Below are positions 46,346 through 60,000 of a stretch of DNA of 64,000 bases, in pieces. The notes below the pieces were generated by a model. The model was not told the DNA's origin and searched no databases. It saw nothing but the letters and a program-made list of their open reading frames with translations. Source of the stretch: Dipteris shenzhenensis (Eukaryota; Polypodiophyta; Polypodiopsida; Gleicheniales). The stretch's first letter is position 1. Every line of letters starts with the position of its first letter. Made by a program: the position numbers and the translations under genes. The DNA is taken from the NCBI GenBank assembly GCA_047967505.1, contig CM106539.1; one strand, written 5' to 3'.

Positions 46346-48279
46346 ATGGCATCCTCTTCCATGTCTGAAAAGGAGTTTTTCAACATTAAAAAGTTTGATG
46401 GGACAAAATTTTCTTTGTGGAAAGAAGGATGTGCTTATTTAAAAGAAGCATATAAAACCCTTACAAGGGATTGCAGCTAAGCCTGCAGCTATGTCCACAG
46501 ATGAATGGAATGAGTTGGATGCATTGGCAAAGTCTACCATTAGACTTCATCTTGGGGAGATAGTTTTATTTCATAGTAGTCACAGAAAAGACTACAAAAG
46601 CTTTATGGAAAAAGTTGTGTGCTACATATGAGAAAGAGACTGCCTCAAACAAAGTCTATCTCATGAAGAGATTGTTTGAGCTGCACATGAAGGAGTATCC
46701 ATAGCTTTGCACTTGAAGGAATTTAATATCATTTTCAATCAGTCAAGCTCAAAAGCTGAATTTTGATGTGAAAATGAGGGCAATATTTCTCTTATGCTCA
46801 TTACCATCCTCATGGGATACTTTCCATACTACTATCAGTAACTCTGCACTTGGTGGAGTATTGAACTTTGATGATGTGGTTGGTAGCTTATTGGTCGAGG
46901 AGACTAGATGGAAGTCAATGGAAGGCAACAAGCAGGATGCAGCATTAAATGTACAAAGGGGTAGATCATAGTCCAAAGGGAAGTTTCAAGAAAGAGGGAA
47001 GTCCCATAGCAAGTCCAGGGCACGAAACATTGAGTGTCACTATTGTGGCAAGAAGGGCCACATGAAAAAGGATTGTTACAAGCTTAAAAGAGAGAAAAAG
47101 GATAAGAAGAAGAATGTAAATTGGGGTGCAAATCAGAATGAAGAGAGTCCAAGGGAGAACAAAGGGAAAGTGAAGATCGAGGAGATCAATGCAGTCACAC
47201 GTGATACTAACAATGACATTCTCTTCATGTCTAGTTTATCTACAGAGTTGCTTACCACTTCAGATGATGCATATTCCTAGATTGGATTTTGGATTCTGGT
47301 GCTTCATTCCATGTTACTCCCCATAAGGTATGGTTCTCCACTTATGATAGTGGAAAGATAGGTTGTGTGCATCTTGGAAATGACTATGCATGTGACATAG
47401 TGGGAGTAGGTGACATAAAGTTTTCTTTTGCAAATGGGTCTGCATTTATTTTGAAAAATGTGAGACATGTGCCTAAGCTAACCAAGAGTCTCATTTCAAC
47501 GGGTCAGCTAGATGATGCTGGTTTTCAGACCACATCTTTGGTTTTGGGAGTTGGAAAATTCAGAAGGCTCTATGCTTTTGGCCAGGGGTGCCAAGAGTGG
47601 GATTTTGTATCCCTTACATGTATTAGGGGTGTTTGATCATGTTGTTGCAATAACTGAGCAGCCAAGCACTTCTTTATGGCATTGCCGGTTGGGCCATATG
47701 AGCCAAAATGGGACGAAACTCTTATGCCATTTGGGTTATGTACTGCATTTGAGTTTCTTTGATTTTGAATTTTGTGAGCACTGTCTCTATGGGAAGTAGA
47801 CTAAATCAGCCCATAAAAGAAGGGGAAAGAAAGAGTTTGAAAAGCTTGATTTGGTGCATTCAAACGTATGTGGTCCCATGCCTACATGGTCATTAGGCAG
47901 GGCTGAATACTACGCAACTAGGAAAGTGTGGGCTTATGCTATAGCTTAGAAGAGTGATGTGTTCCAAGATTTTAGAAATGGTTGGCCTTGGTTGAGAATT
48001 AGTAAGGTAGAACACTTAAATGCCTACGGACTGACAATGGTGGAGAATATCTCTCTCATAACTTTCAGCATTTCTGTGATACACGTGGGATTAAGAGGGA
48101 GCTCACAACCCCTCATACTCTAGAGCAAAATCCAATCGCAAAAAAGATGAACCGTATCATTCAAGAAAGGTTGCAAAGCATGCTTTCCAATGCAAGTCTT
48201 TCTTGTGGTTTTTGGGCTGAGGCAATGAAGAATGTAGTGCACGTGATCAATAGATCACCTAGTAAGAGTTTGGATGGTG
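46346..48279 (+). pseudogene. Element G gag-protease-integrase
   Basis: Begins MASSSMSEKEFFNIKKFDG. Gag then breaks repeatedly but shows LLCSLPSSWDTFHTTISNS (46780-46840) and an intact zinc knuckle CHYCGKKGHMKKDC (about 47036-47080). The protease has the active-site motif MDSGASFHVT (47289 on). The integrase zinc domain LWHCRLGHMSQNG...CEHCLYGK lies at 47680-47799. The core is degraded: HSNVCGPM (first Asp changed to Asn) and a frameshifted NGGEY region near 48040. It ends abruptly at 48279, where D is inserted. Confidence 0.8.
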
Positions 48280-48536
48280 TGTTGAGAGTTCACTCTCGAC
48301 ATCATGTGATCATGTGTGCATAGCACCATCACGTGATCATATGTGCATAGCACTAACCTTATAGAGTGCTATAAAGGAAAGGGTTAGATCCCCTAACCCT
48401 AACCCTAAAGGGGTTTGTATATATTCTATTTTTTCAACTAAATCTAGTGTAGAGTTAGTCATTTGTGGTGTGCTCTCTAGATGTGCCCTCTCTCCTCATC
48501 TCCACTCTTCTCCTCTCCCCTCTTCATATTTTGTCA
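48280..48536 (+). repeat. Element D 5' LTR
   Basis: 257 bp. Contains a tandem ~25-bp repeat (ATCATGTGATCATGTGTGCA / ATCACGTGATCATATGTGCA), a CCCTAACCCTAACCCTAAA telobox-like run, and a CT-rich 3' end. Confidence 0.95.
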
Positions 48537-48548
48537 TGGTATCAGAGC
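48537..48548 (+). other. Element D primer-binding site
   Basis: TGGTATCAGAGC immediately after the LTR. Confidence 0.95.
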
Positions 48549-50981
48549 ATGGTTCTACCTTCCATTGAGGCACCATCTTTCTTGTGAGAGTGATTGAGAG
48601 ATTGAGAGAGATTGAGTGTTCTTTCACTTCCGATGAGTGATAGAATTTCCGTCCATTTGAAAAGTTTCTATCCATATTTCCATTCATTACAATTCATTTC
48701 CGCTGAGATTTCCATGAATCTCATCCATTTCTATTTAGTTCCAATTTGAGAGCATTCTCTGTGTGAGAGAGAATAGAGAGAGTTCTAAGAAGGCTATAGT
48801 CTCTAACGCTAGCATCTACAAGAGTGACTCGGTCGACAACTTCAATTGGTGACTTCTCCTGCACACAAGAGCTCCCATGGAAGCCATAAAGGATAGCTAC
48901 AACAAAATGACTCATCTTTAGTAAGGCTCGATCGGCTCAGTTAGGCATGACCTCATCCAACAACGCAGCGCCAATGCCATTATTGACTACAGTAGCAATC
49001 TCTAGCCTCACGCTCTAAGCGGCTCCCTACTACGCCATACTAGTAACCTCATAGCATAGAGAATGCTCACCATCAACTACGGGTAGGTTGAGACAACTCT
49101 CTCGGCACACCTTTTATAAGGCAAATGTTGTGCAGTGCCAAGCACCAAGCTTCTTCAAAGCTGTGCCATCAACATCTGCTCCAATGCATTGTTCCTACTA
49201 GACCTTTAGTGCAACGCTAGTGAGCTCCTAGGCCTCTGCACAACGAGCTCATCCAAGGCTCTAAGGCTCTAACTCCTAGCGCCTCCATATGACATAGCAG
49301 CCAAGCTTGTAGGCTATGAGCTGGCAGAAGCTATAGCTCTCTACACTGCTCCATCGACGTCTATGGCTGACTCCCTAGACAGCATGGAGCTCACGGGCTC
49401 TCAGATTCATCAGGTAGCAAGGGCTGCTCTCCAACCCCCGTGACTCAATCGGTTGACCAACAGTGACTATGGCCTCCAATCGTAGTCCAAAAGATCGTTT
49501 GTCGTAGGAAACTCCAGCTCAGTTGTTGGTGCTGTGGACAGAGCTTCAGTAAGGACGGTTTCTTCTCAATGCACAATTGCTCAAAATCACACGAAGCCAT
49601 GGGCCTCCAATGCTCATAGACTCCAAACGGCGAATAGCAACAAAATCGGCATCTTCATAAAAATCTTGACAAGATTTTGGCTGCCCACGATGAGGCACGT
49701 GGCACCCCATCTCACCCTATCCAGTCCACAAACTGTAACCACAGTGGTTAATAAAAGATAGGGTTGGTCAAGCCAACCCCAGGTGAGGTTTAACCTCGGT
49801 TTATCTAACCCAGTCTAGGTTATCCAAGGTGTGATCAACAGGTCTCCACGTGGCACCCTTATCTCCTTATCTACCATGTCACCCCTGCCAGCTGAGCAGG
49901 CCACGTCACTTGTGCCACATCAGCATAGACACGTCATCATTGATTACCACATCATCATTGACTACCACATCATCAGCCACATCAACAATCCATGTCATCA
50001 GTGCCACATCATCATAACCATGTCATCATTGCCACATCACCTTGCTGACATCATCATTTGTGCCACCTCAGTTGTCCAATTAGCACTAACCTCTGTAGGC
50101 ACACACAATGCTTCATAGTCACTGCATGTGACCACTTCTACCACCTCAGCACTGGCTTCACTGGCACACCTCTTGCTAAGCATAGTGCCACATCATCATT
50201 GCATGTGACTCACAGTGACACATCATCATTGAGCACATTTGCACTCCTTTTGCCCCTCCACCTAGATCAAGTCGTATCTCTTGATCTAGGAAGAATTTGA
50301 GGGTGCTCCAAAAAGGAACGTCGCTCGTTTTTTTGTGCTCTACGTGCTCATCACATCACGTGCACATTTGGTTGCAAGTTACACTCACATTTGAGCCTTG
50401 CTGACAAAACCACTTCCTTCATGCACATTTGCCTCTACATGGGCGCATCTGACCCATTACTTAAAAAGAACAAAAGAAAAGGAATTATTTGCTATTCTTT
50501 CATCAATCAACGGTTGGTTTAGATCTAGATCAGAGTAGACTAGATCGCCATAGAGGGGACGCTTTGAATTTCCCCAAGTTGCCAATCTAAGCCATGCCCG
50601 AAATTCCCAGCTAGTACCTACTCGGAGTCAGTCCATATACTCATACAGTTTCACATCATTACATTACCTGAAACCTTACGTTCATCAGTTCAATGAGTAG
50701 ACTTTAGAGTTTAGAGGCATTGCAGATTAATTCAGTGGGCAGATAGCATTTGATTTCACACATACATGCCACCATTGTAAAGCCTATTCGGCTATCTCAT
50801 GGCATCGTGCACATCATTTCAGCCTTGTAAAGCCTCTTGGCTATTCTCGACATCATTGCCACAAGACTTGTAATATAGATCAAATTTTATATACTACAAT
50901 TCTGTCTTCACCGATGGTACAGAGATTTCACTTGGCGTAGACAGTGATTTTCATGACACTTTTGAGTACATTTCTTACACC
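48549..50981 (+). other. Element D untranslated leader
   Basis: About 2.4 kb without a recognisable gene. 49850-50250 is packed with degenerate CACATCATCA/GCCACATCA units, as in the H leader. Confidence 0.7.
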
Positions 50982-53900
50982 ATGTCGACTACCAACCTCA
51001 ATCTAGAGGCATATGCTAAGTTAGACAACTCCAATTACGGTACATGGAAATACCGAATGGAGACCATTCTTGTGCTTCAAGACAAATGGGAGTATGTCGA
51101 TGGGTCTACACCTAGACCATTGGATGATCCAGCCACAAGTAGCTCTACTCCATTTGTTGTCACAGCACAAGCAACGGGATCTACATCGGGATCTACTTCT
51201 ACACAAATAGTTTCTGCACCAGTAGCAGATCCTGCCATTGCCTGAGCAGAATGGGATAAGAAAGACAAGTATGCATATCACCTGATCAAGTAGAATGTGC
51301 AAGATGTCATGCTAGGACAACTCAACATAGTCAAGACATCAAAAGAAGCATGGGATATGTTCGCAGCTCTCTAGAGTCCAAGAACACATCCAGGATTCTC
51401 ACACTGAGAAACCAGATCAACCAGAGTTTTTGCAATAGCAGTGAAACCGGTCATGCTTATGTACTCCGCATAAAAGACTACAACAATCAACTTGCAGGAG
51501 CAGGAGAGACTATGAACCTTGCAGAAATGGTTCAAGTCATTCTAAATGGACTAGGAGAGGGATACAAGAATCTAGTCCAGAGTATTGCCATCCAATGGCA
51601 AATTCCAACACTAGAAGAACTTCAGTCAGTTCTACTTGGTGAAGAACTCAGGACTCAGGACATTCAAGCACATAAAGGTCATTCTAATGATCAAGCATTC
51701 ACAGCTTCAGATAGAAGCAGAGGCAGAGGCAAAGGCAGAGGTAGATCATATCAGAAAAGTGGTCATCATCAACAAAATCAAAGTCAGAATCAGCATTAGC
51801 ATCAGCATCATCCTCAGCAGCATTAGAATCAGTAAAGAGGAAATCATTCCAATCGAGGAAGATTCCAAGGATGAGGGAATGCATCCACCAATGTGTCAAA
51901 CATGCAGTGCAACTACTGTCACAAGTTTGGACACTATGAAAGAGATTGCCACAAGAAGTAGTACGACTAAGGCAATCAATCTAGCAGTAATCAAGGGAAT
52001 TCCCGAGGCAGAGGAAATCATCATGGTGGACATTCTAGTCATAGTCATTTTGCAAATGAACATGGAAATATGTTTCTCGCAAACGAGGAATTACATCAAA
52101 CTGATACAGTGTACCTAGACACTAATTTCAATCCCAAAGAGGATTACATCTATCAAGTCGACCAAGTGGAATAGGATTCTTGGTACATCAACAGCGGTGC
52201 ATCATCTCACATGACAAATCATCAGGAACGGTTACCAGAAATGAAGCCATTAGAAGGACAAAAAAATGTCTACACATCAGACAATACAACGAATCCAATT
52301 CAAGGGACAGGTGTTATCCCTATGAACTAGTACAAAAGGATTAGTCAAAGATGTGCTCACTAGTACAAAAGGATTAGTCAAAGATGTGCTCTATGTTCCG
52401 AAGCTCAACAAGAACCTTTTGTCAGTAGGTCAAATGACGGAACACAATTACAAAGTCATCTTCGACGGTGATGAATGCACTATAATCCAAAAGATGTCAG
52501 CTAGTAGCAAAAGGTGTCAAGGAAGGACGCTTATACAGAATGCTAGCTACAGTACCAGATAAGCATGCCATGTCAGCTCAAATGCAACACATGCCACTAT
52601 CTACAAAATGGTATAAGAGATATGGTCATGTCAATTTCAAGTACTTGTTAGATCTCAGGAATCAGAATATGGCAATTGGGATTCCGAAGCTATAGTTTCT
52701 TGGAAAAGATTGTGAAGCATGCTGCTTCGGCAAACAAAAGCAAACCAACTTTGTCAGAAGTACCTCTCATGCACGAGGTATTCTTGATTTGATACATACA
52801 GATGTATGGGGTTATGCCCAGTCTCACAGCATAAATGGTTCACTTTACTACTTGACCTTCATTGATGACTGCAGCAGATATTGTTGGGTCTACTTTCTAA
52901 AAGAGAAATCTTAAGTGTATTCCAAATTTGAAGAATTCTAAGCCATGGTAGAAAACCAAAGAGGCAGAAAGATCAAGGTCATGAGATCATATAGAGGAGG
53001 TGAATACATGTCTTCAGCATTCATGAACTTTTGCAGAAATCACAGCATTCGAAGACAATTCACATGTGCAGATACTCCTCAGCAAAATGCAAGAGCTAAA
53101 AGGAAGAATAGAACTTTAGTAGATAGTGCTAGAGCAATGCTTAGTGAAAAGCATCTTCCGAATCAGTATTGGGTAGAAGTAATAGCTACAACAAACTACT
53201 TGCTTAATCGGCTTCCTATTAAACCGATACAAGGTATGACTCCTTATGAAGCATTCACTTGACAAAAGCCACACATTGGGCATTTCCGCATATTTGGTTG
53301 CATAGCATATGCTCACATACACGATGATCATTGCAGGAAATTGGATGCAAAGTCACACAAATGCATCATGGTTGGCTACATTGAAGAAAGCAAAGCATAC
53401 AAATTGTATGATCCCATCAACCACAAGGCCATTATCTCCAAAGATGTAATCTTTGATGAGGAATCAGAATGGAAAATCTCACCTACACAGGAGATAGAAG
53501 CATTGAATTCACAATCATCCACAGAACAGGTTGATGAAGAAGAGAAAGAATTGCTTGCAACACCCCAAGCAGAGCCACAGTAGCTCAGAAGGTCTAGTAG
53601 GGAAAGGAGACCTCCAGCCAGATTGACATATGCTCAAAAAGGCAAAGGAATTTAGGTGGAAACCACCAACTATGCTCTTATGACTACCATCATGGCTATA
53701 GAAGAGCCAGTGTACTTTGAAGACATAGTAGAAAAGCCAGAATGGCAAACTGCTATGAATGAAGAAATGGATGCTTTGTATAAAAATAATACTTGGGAAT
53801 TATGCGACCTTTCACCAAGAAAGAAGGCCATAGAAAACAAATGGGTATACAAAGTGAAGTACAATCTAGATGGAAGTATTCAGAGATACAAAGCTAGATT

Positions 53901-55256
53901 AGTTGCAAAAGGATTCGCACAACAATATGGTCATGACTATGATGAGACTTATGCTCCAGTAGCAAAGATGGATTCCATATGGTTCTTGATATCACTAGCA
54001 ACACTCAGCATATGGAATGTGTATTAGCTTGATGTCAAGAATGCATTTCTCAATGGTTATCTAGACGAGGAAATCTATATGCAACAACCAGTAGGTTATG
54101 TTTAACCAGGAAAGGAGAATAAGGTTTGCCATCTCAAGAAAAGTCTCTACGGCTTAAAACAAGCACCCAAAAGTTGGTACAGTAGAATTGACAAGTATTT
54201 TGCTGATCTGGGATACATGAAGTCCAATGCAGATCATACTCTCTACTACAAAGTTCAAGGGGAAGATATTTCTATTGCACTTTTGTACGTAGATGATCTG
54301 ATTGTGACAGGGAGCAAGGATAGCTTCATCAAAAAATTGAAACAAGACTTATCTACAAAGTTCGACATGAAAGATCTTGGACTTATGCACTATTGTCTTG
54401 GAATTGAGTTTTGGAGAGATTCAGATAGCACATTCATGAGTCAGCTCAAGTATGTTGATAGTCTCCTAAAGAAGTTTCATATGGCAGATTGTAAGATTGC
54501 AGCCACTCCCATGGAACAGAGTTTGAAACTTACTAAAGATTCAAAAAAGCCTACAATCAATGACAGATACTACAGGCAACTCATCAAATCTCTTATATAT
54601 CTGACAACCACACGGCCAGATATTTGTTATGTAGTAAGCTCACTAGCATAGTTTATGGCAAATCCAAAATAGTCTCACTGGAATGCAGCCAAAAGAGTCT
54701 TGAGATACATCAAAGGTACAAGATAGTTTGGATAGAATATAGAGGAAGTCATCCACGGTTGCATGGATACTATGACAATGACTATGCCGGAGATCATGAG
54801 ACCAGGAGATTGACATAGGGATATGCATTTTTCCTTGGTCAAGGTGCTATATCATGGTTGTCAAACAAACATCCAACTGTTTCTTTGTCTTTGATTGAAG
54901 CAAAATATAGAGCACTCACTACAGGTGCATGTGAGGCTATATGGCTCCGATGACTATTGTCAGAAACATATTACTTTGATGAGTCAAAGCCAACAACAAT
55001 ATACAGTGATAATCAATCAGCTCAAGCATTGGCCAAAAATCTAGTATATCACTCCAGGACAAAGCACATTGATGTCAGAGAGCACTTCATTAGAGAAAGA
55101 GTGCTACTTGGTGACATCACAATGCAGCATTGTGATAGCAAAGATAATGTTGCAGACATCTTTACCAAACCACTCGGTAAAGAGCTATTCGAGAAACACC
55201 GACTAGCTCTTGGTTTGATGCAGTGGTTTGATGCAGAGGAAGGACATTCCCATTAA
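50982..55256 (+). pseudogene. Element D gag-pol
   Basis: Gag starts MSTTNLNLEAYAKLDNSNYG. The zinc knuckle CNYCHKFGHYERDC lies near 51905-51945. The protease motif is DSWYINSGASSHM, with Asp of DSGA changed to Asn (about 52180). A 31-bp tandem duplication (52327-52389) breaks the protease. Integrase keeps HTDVWG but reads RSYRGGEY and ARAKRKN, so the second Asp and the catalytic Glu are lost. RT has LDVKNAFLNGYLDEEIYM and LLYVDDLIVTG (54280-54310). RNase H runs through ADIFTKPLGKELFEKH to a natural-looking TAA at 55254-55256. More than ten in-frame TAG/TAA/TGA codons, mostly where family members have Gln or Arg. Confidence 0.85.
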
Positions 55257-55324
55257 AGGGGTGTGATGGAATGTAATGCTCAGTCCTTCTTTGATTCCCC
55301 AGAATCATCATCTTGAGGGAAGGC

Positions 55325-55681
55325 CATTAAGATAGTGGGAGAGAAGGAAGGAGTCTCACTTGTGGCTTTCTCACATACACAATGGGGGAATACACACAAA
55401 GGTGGAGGCTGAAAACAGTTTTCCTCTTCTTAGTTGTGAAAGCCAAAAGAACTCTAGTACAAAGAAATAGAAGAACCCTATATGTGGGTCTCAAACCAAA
55501 CTTAGCTAACTAAGGTGGCATACTAACTGAGCCACGAACTAGAGTACATAAGGATAGCTGTCATCCAGCTATTATTCATGGGTGGTGTACCAACCGCATG
55601 TGCAGCTAACAAGACAAGTCGGTGACATAAATGCACAACGGTCACCCTAGCATATCACGAGTGGATCTCGATATCTCAACA
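55325..55681 (-). repeat. Element A 3' LTR
   Basis: About 357 bp, ending CGATATCTCAACA. The outer two bases are CA where the other copy has TG, so the terminal dinucleotide is mutated. Confidence 0.85.
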
Positions 55682-55830
55682 CTCCCCCTCGAGCTCAATC
55701 CCAATTCCTACACACCAAGCAGGTCTCTGAACTTGCGTAGCTTCTCTATGCCCAATGCCTTCATGAATATGTCAGCTACCTGATCCTCTGTGCTGACATA
55801 AACTAGATCAATAAGACCTTGTAAAACCTC

Positions 55831-56740
55831 CTACACATAGTGATAATGCACCTCAATGTGCTTTGTTCTAGCATGATATACTGGGTTATTTGCCAAGTGT
55901 ATACTGCTCATGTTGTCATAATAAATGACAACTGGCCCATCTGTAGACTGATGCATATCATAAAGTAGCGTATGCAGCCAAGCTACCTCACATGCAGCCA
56001 TTGCTGCACCCCTGTACTCAGCCTCTGTGCTTGACAAGGCAATTGTAGGCTGTTTCTTGCTACTCCAAGTGACTGCAACACTCCCAAAAGAGAACACATA
56101 TCCACTGGTAGATCGTCTATCAGAAATACTACCAGCCCAATCAACATCAGTGTATCCATGCAACTGTATCTGAACCCCAACCTCATAAAATAGTCCATAC
56201 TGCAATGTGGACTTCATATACCTGAGTATGCATCTAGCCGCATCCAAATGCGGTTTCCTTGGAGCCTGCATAAACTAACTTACCAATCCAATAGCATAGC
56301 TTAAATCTGGCTTGGTAATAGTCATATAAATCAAACTTCCTAGTATGCATCTGTACATAGTAGGGTCTTCCAGAAGCTCACCTGCATCTGTGCTCAGCTT
56401 CAGATTTTGCTCCAAAGGAACTGAAATAGGCTTACAGCCTGTCATCCCATATTTGGATAGCATGTCCAATCCATACTACCTCTGTAAGAGCCGTATCGCA
56501 CATGGTGATCTAATCACCTCAATGCCCAAGAAATAACACAACTCTCCCAAATCCTTCATCTCAAACTTCTGCTTCAATAGCATTTTCACATGAAGGATAT
56601 CTTCATTACTATCACCTGTGATGATCAAATCATCAACATAAATAACAAGCAGCATAATACCTTTCTATGCTTTTCTCACATAAAGTGAGAAATCTGCCTT
56701 GGAAATCTGAAAGCCAATAGTGACAAGATACTGTCCTATC
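55831..56740 (-). pseudogene. Element A RT end and RNase H
   Basis: Minus-strand DMLSKYGMTGCKPISVPLEQ and LGSLIYMTITKPDLSYAIG, then HGYTDVDWAGSISDRRSTSG, ALSSTEAEYRGAAMAA and NNPVYHARTKHIEVHYHYV. All parallel B closely. Stops fall at QYGLDM and QFMQAP positions, where B has Gln. It is cut at the DKIGQ codons by the B LTR. Confidence 0.85.
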
Positions 56741-57038
56741 TGTTGAGATATCAAGCTCTATCCCCGACATATCTCCTGGATGACTATCATTTATGTCACC
56801 GTCTATGTTAGTTGTACTCGTGGTGTAGTTAGACTACCACGTATGTTTTTGGTTTGGGTTCACATATGAACCACGTATTCTAGGTTTTGACATATAGGGT
56901 ATTTCCCTCTTCTATTGTATTGTTGTTGTGTGCAAAAGTGAAGAAAGTCTTCACCCTCCAACCTTGTGTCCTCTCTCTTTTGTGTGTTGTGAAGAAAGCT
57001 GAACTTGAGTCTCCTATCTCTCTCCCTCTTTCTTTACA
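56741..57038 (+). repeat. Element B 5' LTR
   Basis: 298 bp, TGTTGAGATATC...CTTTCTTTACA, directly followed by TGGTATCAGAGC (57039-57050). Confidence 0.85.
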
Positions 57039-60000
57039 TGGTATCAGAGCCTTGTTCGTGGTAAGGAGCTCAAGAAAGCTAGCCAAGTTTCTGGTGTCCT
57101 GGTAAGAGGACCAGTGTAGCTTTCCTATTTCGAGTTTGGGAGCAAATCTCTGCAGGTAGCACAGCCAAAAGTGCAGGAGTGCACTGCTTCAGATTGAGAG
57201 GCCCTTCGCGGTGCGGCGAGAGCGCAGTATATGCTGCGGGAAAGGGCAAAGCCCTTGGTGACTTTATTTTTCTGATTTGAGGCCGTTTCGGGGCCCATTT
57301 TGAAGGCGGAAGTTCTTCGCAGGCACTCAGAAAAAGGCCCTGTTTTTGCTGTGCGACCACCGCGCGGCTAGTCGGTGGAAAGGTGCCACAGAAATTGCAT
57401 CGTATGCCTATGTGCAGAGATATTGGGAGTTGCAGATTCATGCCTGTTGCCTGTTGATGCAAAATCGTCACAAGGAAGTGACTGTGTGGTGAAATACCAC
57501 TTTCGTCAGTGTTGCAGATCTGCCCCTGTGAGGCTTTTCGCAGAAGTTTTGCTATTTGCCCTTGTGAGGCATTTGCTGTGTTTACAGGTTGCTGTTGCAA
57601 TTCGTGATTTGTAAAATGTCTGAGAATCTGTCTACCATTGTCAGTGAGAAGCTTGACAAGAACAACTTCCAAGCATGGAAGTTCAGGATGACAAACTTCC
57701 TTATGGGAAAGGGAGTTTGGGATTACATCAGTGGTGAAACTGTAGAACCAGTTTTGGGTACTGCTCCCACTCCTGCTGAATTGAAGGCCTTTAAGGAATG
57801 GCATGAAAAAGCCAGAAAATGCTTGTATTGGCTATCTGTTAGCATTTCAGATTCTATGATTGTGCATATACAGGATCTAGAGACGCCTAAGGAAGCATGG
57901 GATACATTGGTGAAGCTGTATAGCACAAATACCAAAGCACGAAAGATGCAGCTAAAGCAGGAGTTGCACAATGTGCAAAGGAAAAATCTGAATATAAATG
58001 AGTATTCCTTGAAGGTGAAAGGCCTTGCAGATTCTCTTGCCTCCATTGGAGCACCTGTTGATGATGAGGACTTAGTGTCCGTGACCTTGAATGGTCTTGG
58101 GAAAGATTATGCACAATTTCGGACATCCATTGGAGTCCGTGAAACATTTCCTGATTTTCAGGAACTTATTGCTCTCTTGCTGAGTGAAGAGCAAAGGAAT
58201 GGTGGTTCAGCCACCTCAACTTCTCAAGAGACTGCTTTCTACTCGAATACAGGTAGAGGCAGGGGTAGAGGAAGAGGCCGTTCTGGTGGCCGTGCAGGAA
58301 ATCAGAACCAACAGCAACAACAGGAAAACCAGTCCTATGGAGGAGGACGTGGTAGTTCTAGAGGCAGGGGGAGCCAAAGAGGCCGTGGTTCATGGCAAAG
58401 GAACCAGCAAGTAAATAGCAGCACAGAATGCTATTATTGTGGAAAGCCTGGACACAAGGAGAATACATGCTATAAAAAGCAGAATGACATCAAAAGTGGA
58501 AAGTTGCAGCAAAGCAACTATGCATCATCAAGTGGGCATGGTGACGACAGAAATGAGCACCTTTTTGTGATGCAGCATATGGTTAACTCCATGTCAGGAG
58601 ATGCTGCAGCTTGCAATGATGTTTGGTATGTTGATTCAGGTGCCTCTAACCACATGACCAGTCATGGTGAGTGGTTTCATGATGTCAGAAATTTGGATAA
58701 GCCAGGTTATGTTGAAACAGGTGATGATACTGCGCACCCAATTACGCAGGTTGGTAAAGTGCCATTGGCTATGCAGGATGGCAAAACAAAGTACTTGGCA
58801 GATGTACTTCATGTTCCAAAAATCACTAAGAACCTGGTTTCAGTTGGCCAGATGGTTGAGCAAGGTCTGCAGGTTAGATTTAACCCTGATGGATGCTTCG
58901 TTGAGGACTTGAAAAATAAGTGCCGCTTGGTTGCGAAAGGCAACAAAAATGGCAGAATGTTCACCTTGGATGTTGATATGCCTGAGGTGAAAGCTGCTAT
59001 GTTTGCGCATGGGAGAGGTGTCATTGCAGATATTGAGATATGGCACAAGCGCATTGGGCACGTGAATATACAAAGGCTGAAATCTATGCAAACGAAAAAC
59101 ATTGTTGCAGGTTTGCCTAAATTCAGAGTTGAGGGAATGCAAAAGGTATGTGAAGCATGCCAAATGGGTAAGCAGGCCAGACATGCATTTCCTAAAAATG
59201 CTAAGGTGAGCAGAAGACCTTTGGAAGTGATCCATTCAGATGTTTGGACAACCAAAGCTGCTTCTATTGGTGGATGCCATTATTATGTGACGTTTATTGA
59301 TGACTACACTAGGAAGGTGTGGATTTATTTTATGAAGCACAAAAGTGAAGTGTTCAGCCATTTCAAGGCTTTTAAGGCCATGGTTGAAAAAGAGAAAGGT
59401 GTGCATATTAAAGTGCTAAGATCTGATGGAGGGGGAGAGTACTTTTCAGAAGAATTTTGTGAATATCTGAAAGAACAGGGAATTCAAAGGAAGTACTCAT
59501 GCAGGTCTACCCCTCAGCAGAATGGGGTTGCAGAAAGGAAGAACAGGCATATTGCAGAAGTAGGACGGGCGATCCTAAATGAGAAAAACATGCCTGATTA
59601 TTTTTGGGCTGAAGCAGTAGCAACTGCTGTTTATATTATGAACAGAACCCCCACTGCAGCTGTCCATGGCATGACGCCTGAAGAAATGTATACAGGCCAA
59701 AAACCAGATATTTCTCACTTGAAGGTATTTGGTTGCATAGCTTATGTTCATGTTCCTGATGAGAAGAGAACAAAGCTGGATCCAAAGGCAGAAAAATGCA
59801 TCTTTATTGGATATGCTCAGCACCAGAAAGGGTATCGCTGTTATAACCCTTCCACCCGCAAAATGCAAGTGAGCAGAGATGTTGTTTTTGATGAAATGAG
59901 CAGCTGGTATGCACCAACTATTATGGTAGGAGATGTAGATGTAGGAAATGGGAATGCTGCAATAAATGCAGAGCAGCAATCTCAAGCCTTGAGTGGACCC

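Noticed and set aside
50982-55256. This gag-pol as an element separate from the D LTRs
   Set aside because: The H copy shows the same order of D-type LTR, leader and gag start, so the coding region belongs to D.
55257-55275. AAAGGGGTG|TGATGG as a purine tract and LTR start for a separate element
   Set aside because: No matching 5' LTR exists. The D purine tract and 3' LTR are found at 63706-63971, so this is D sequence after its pol stop.
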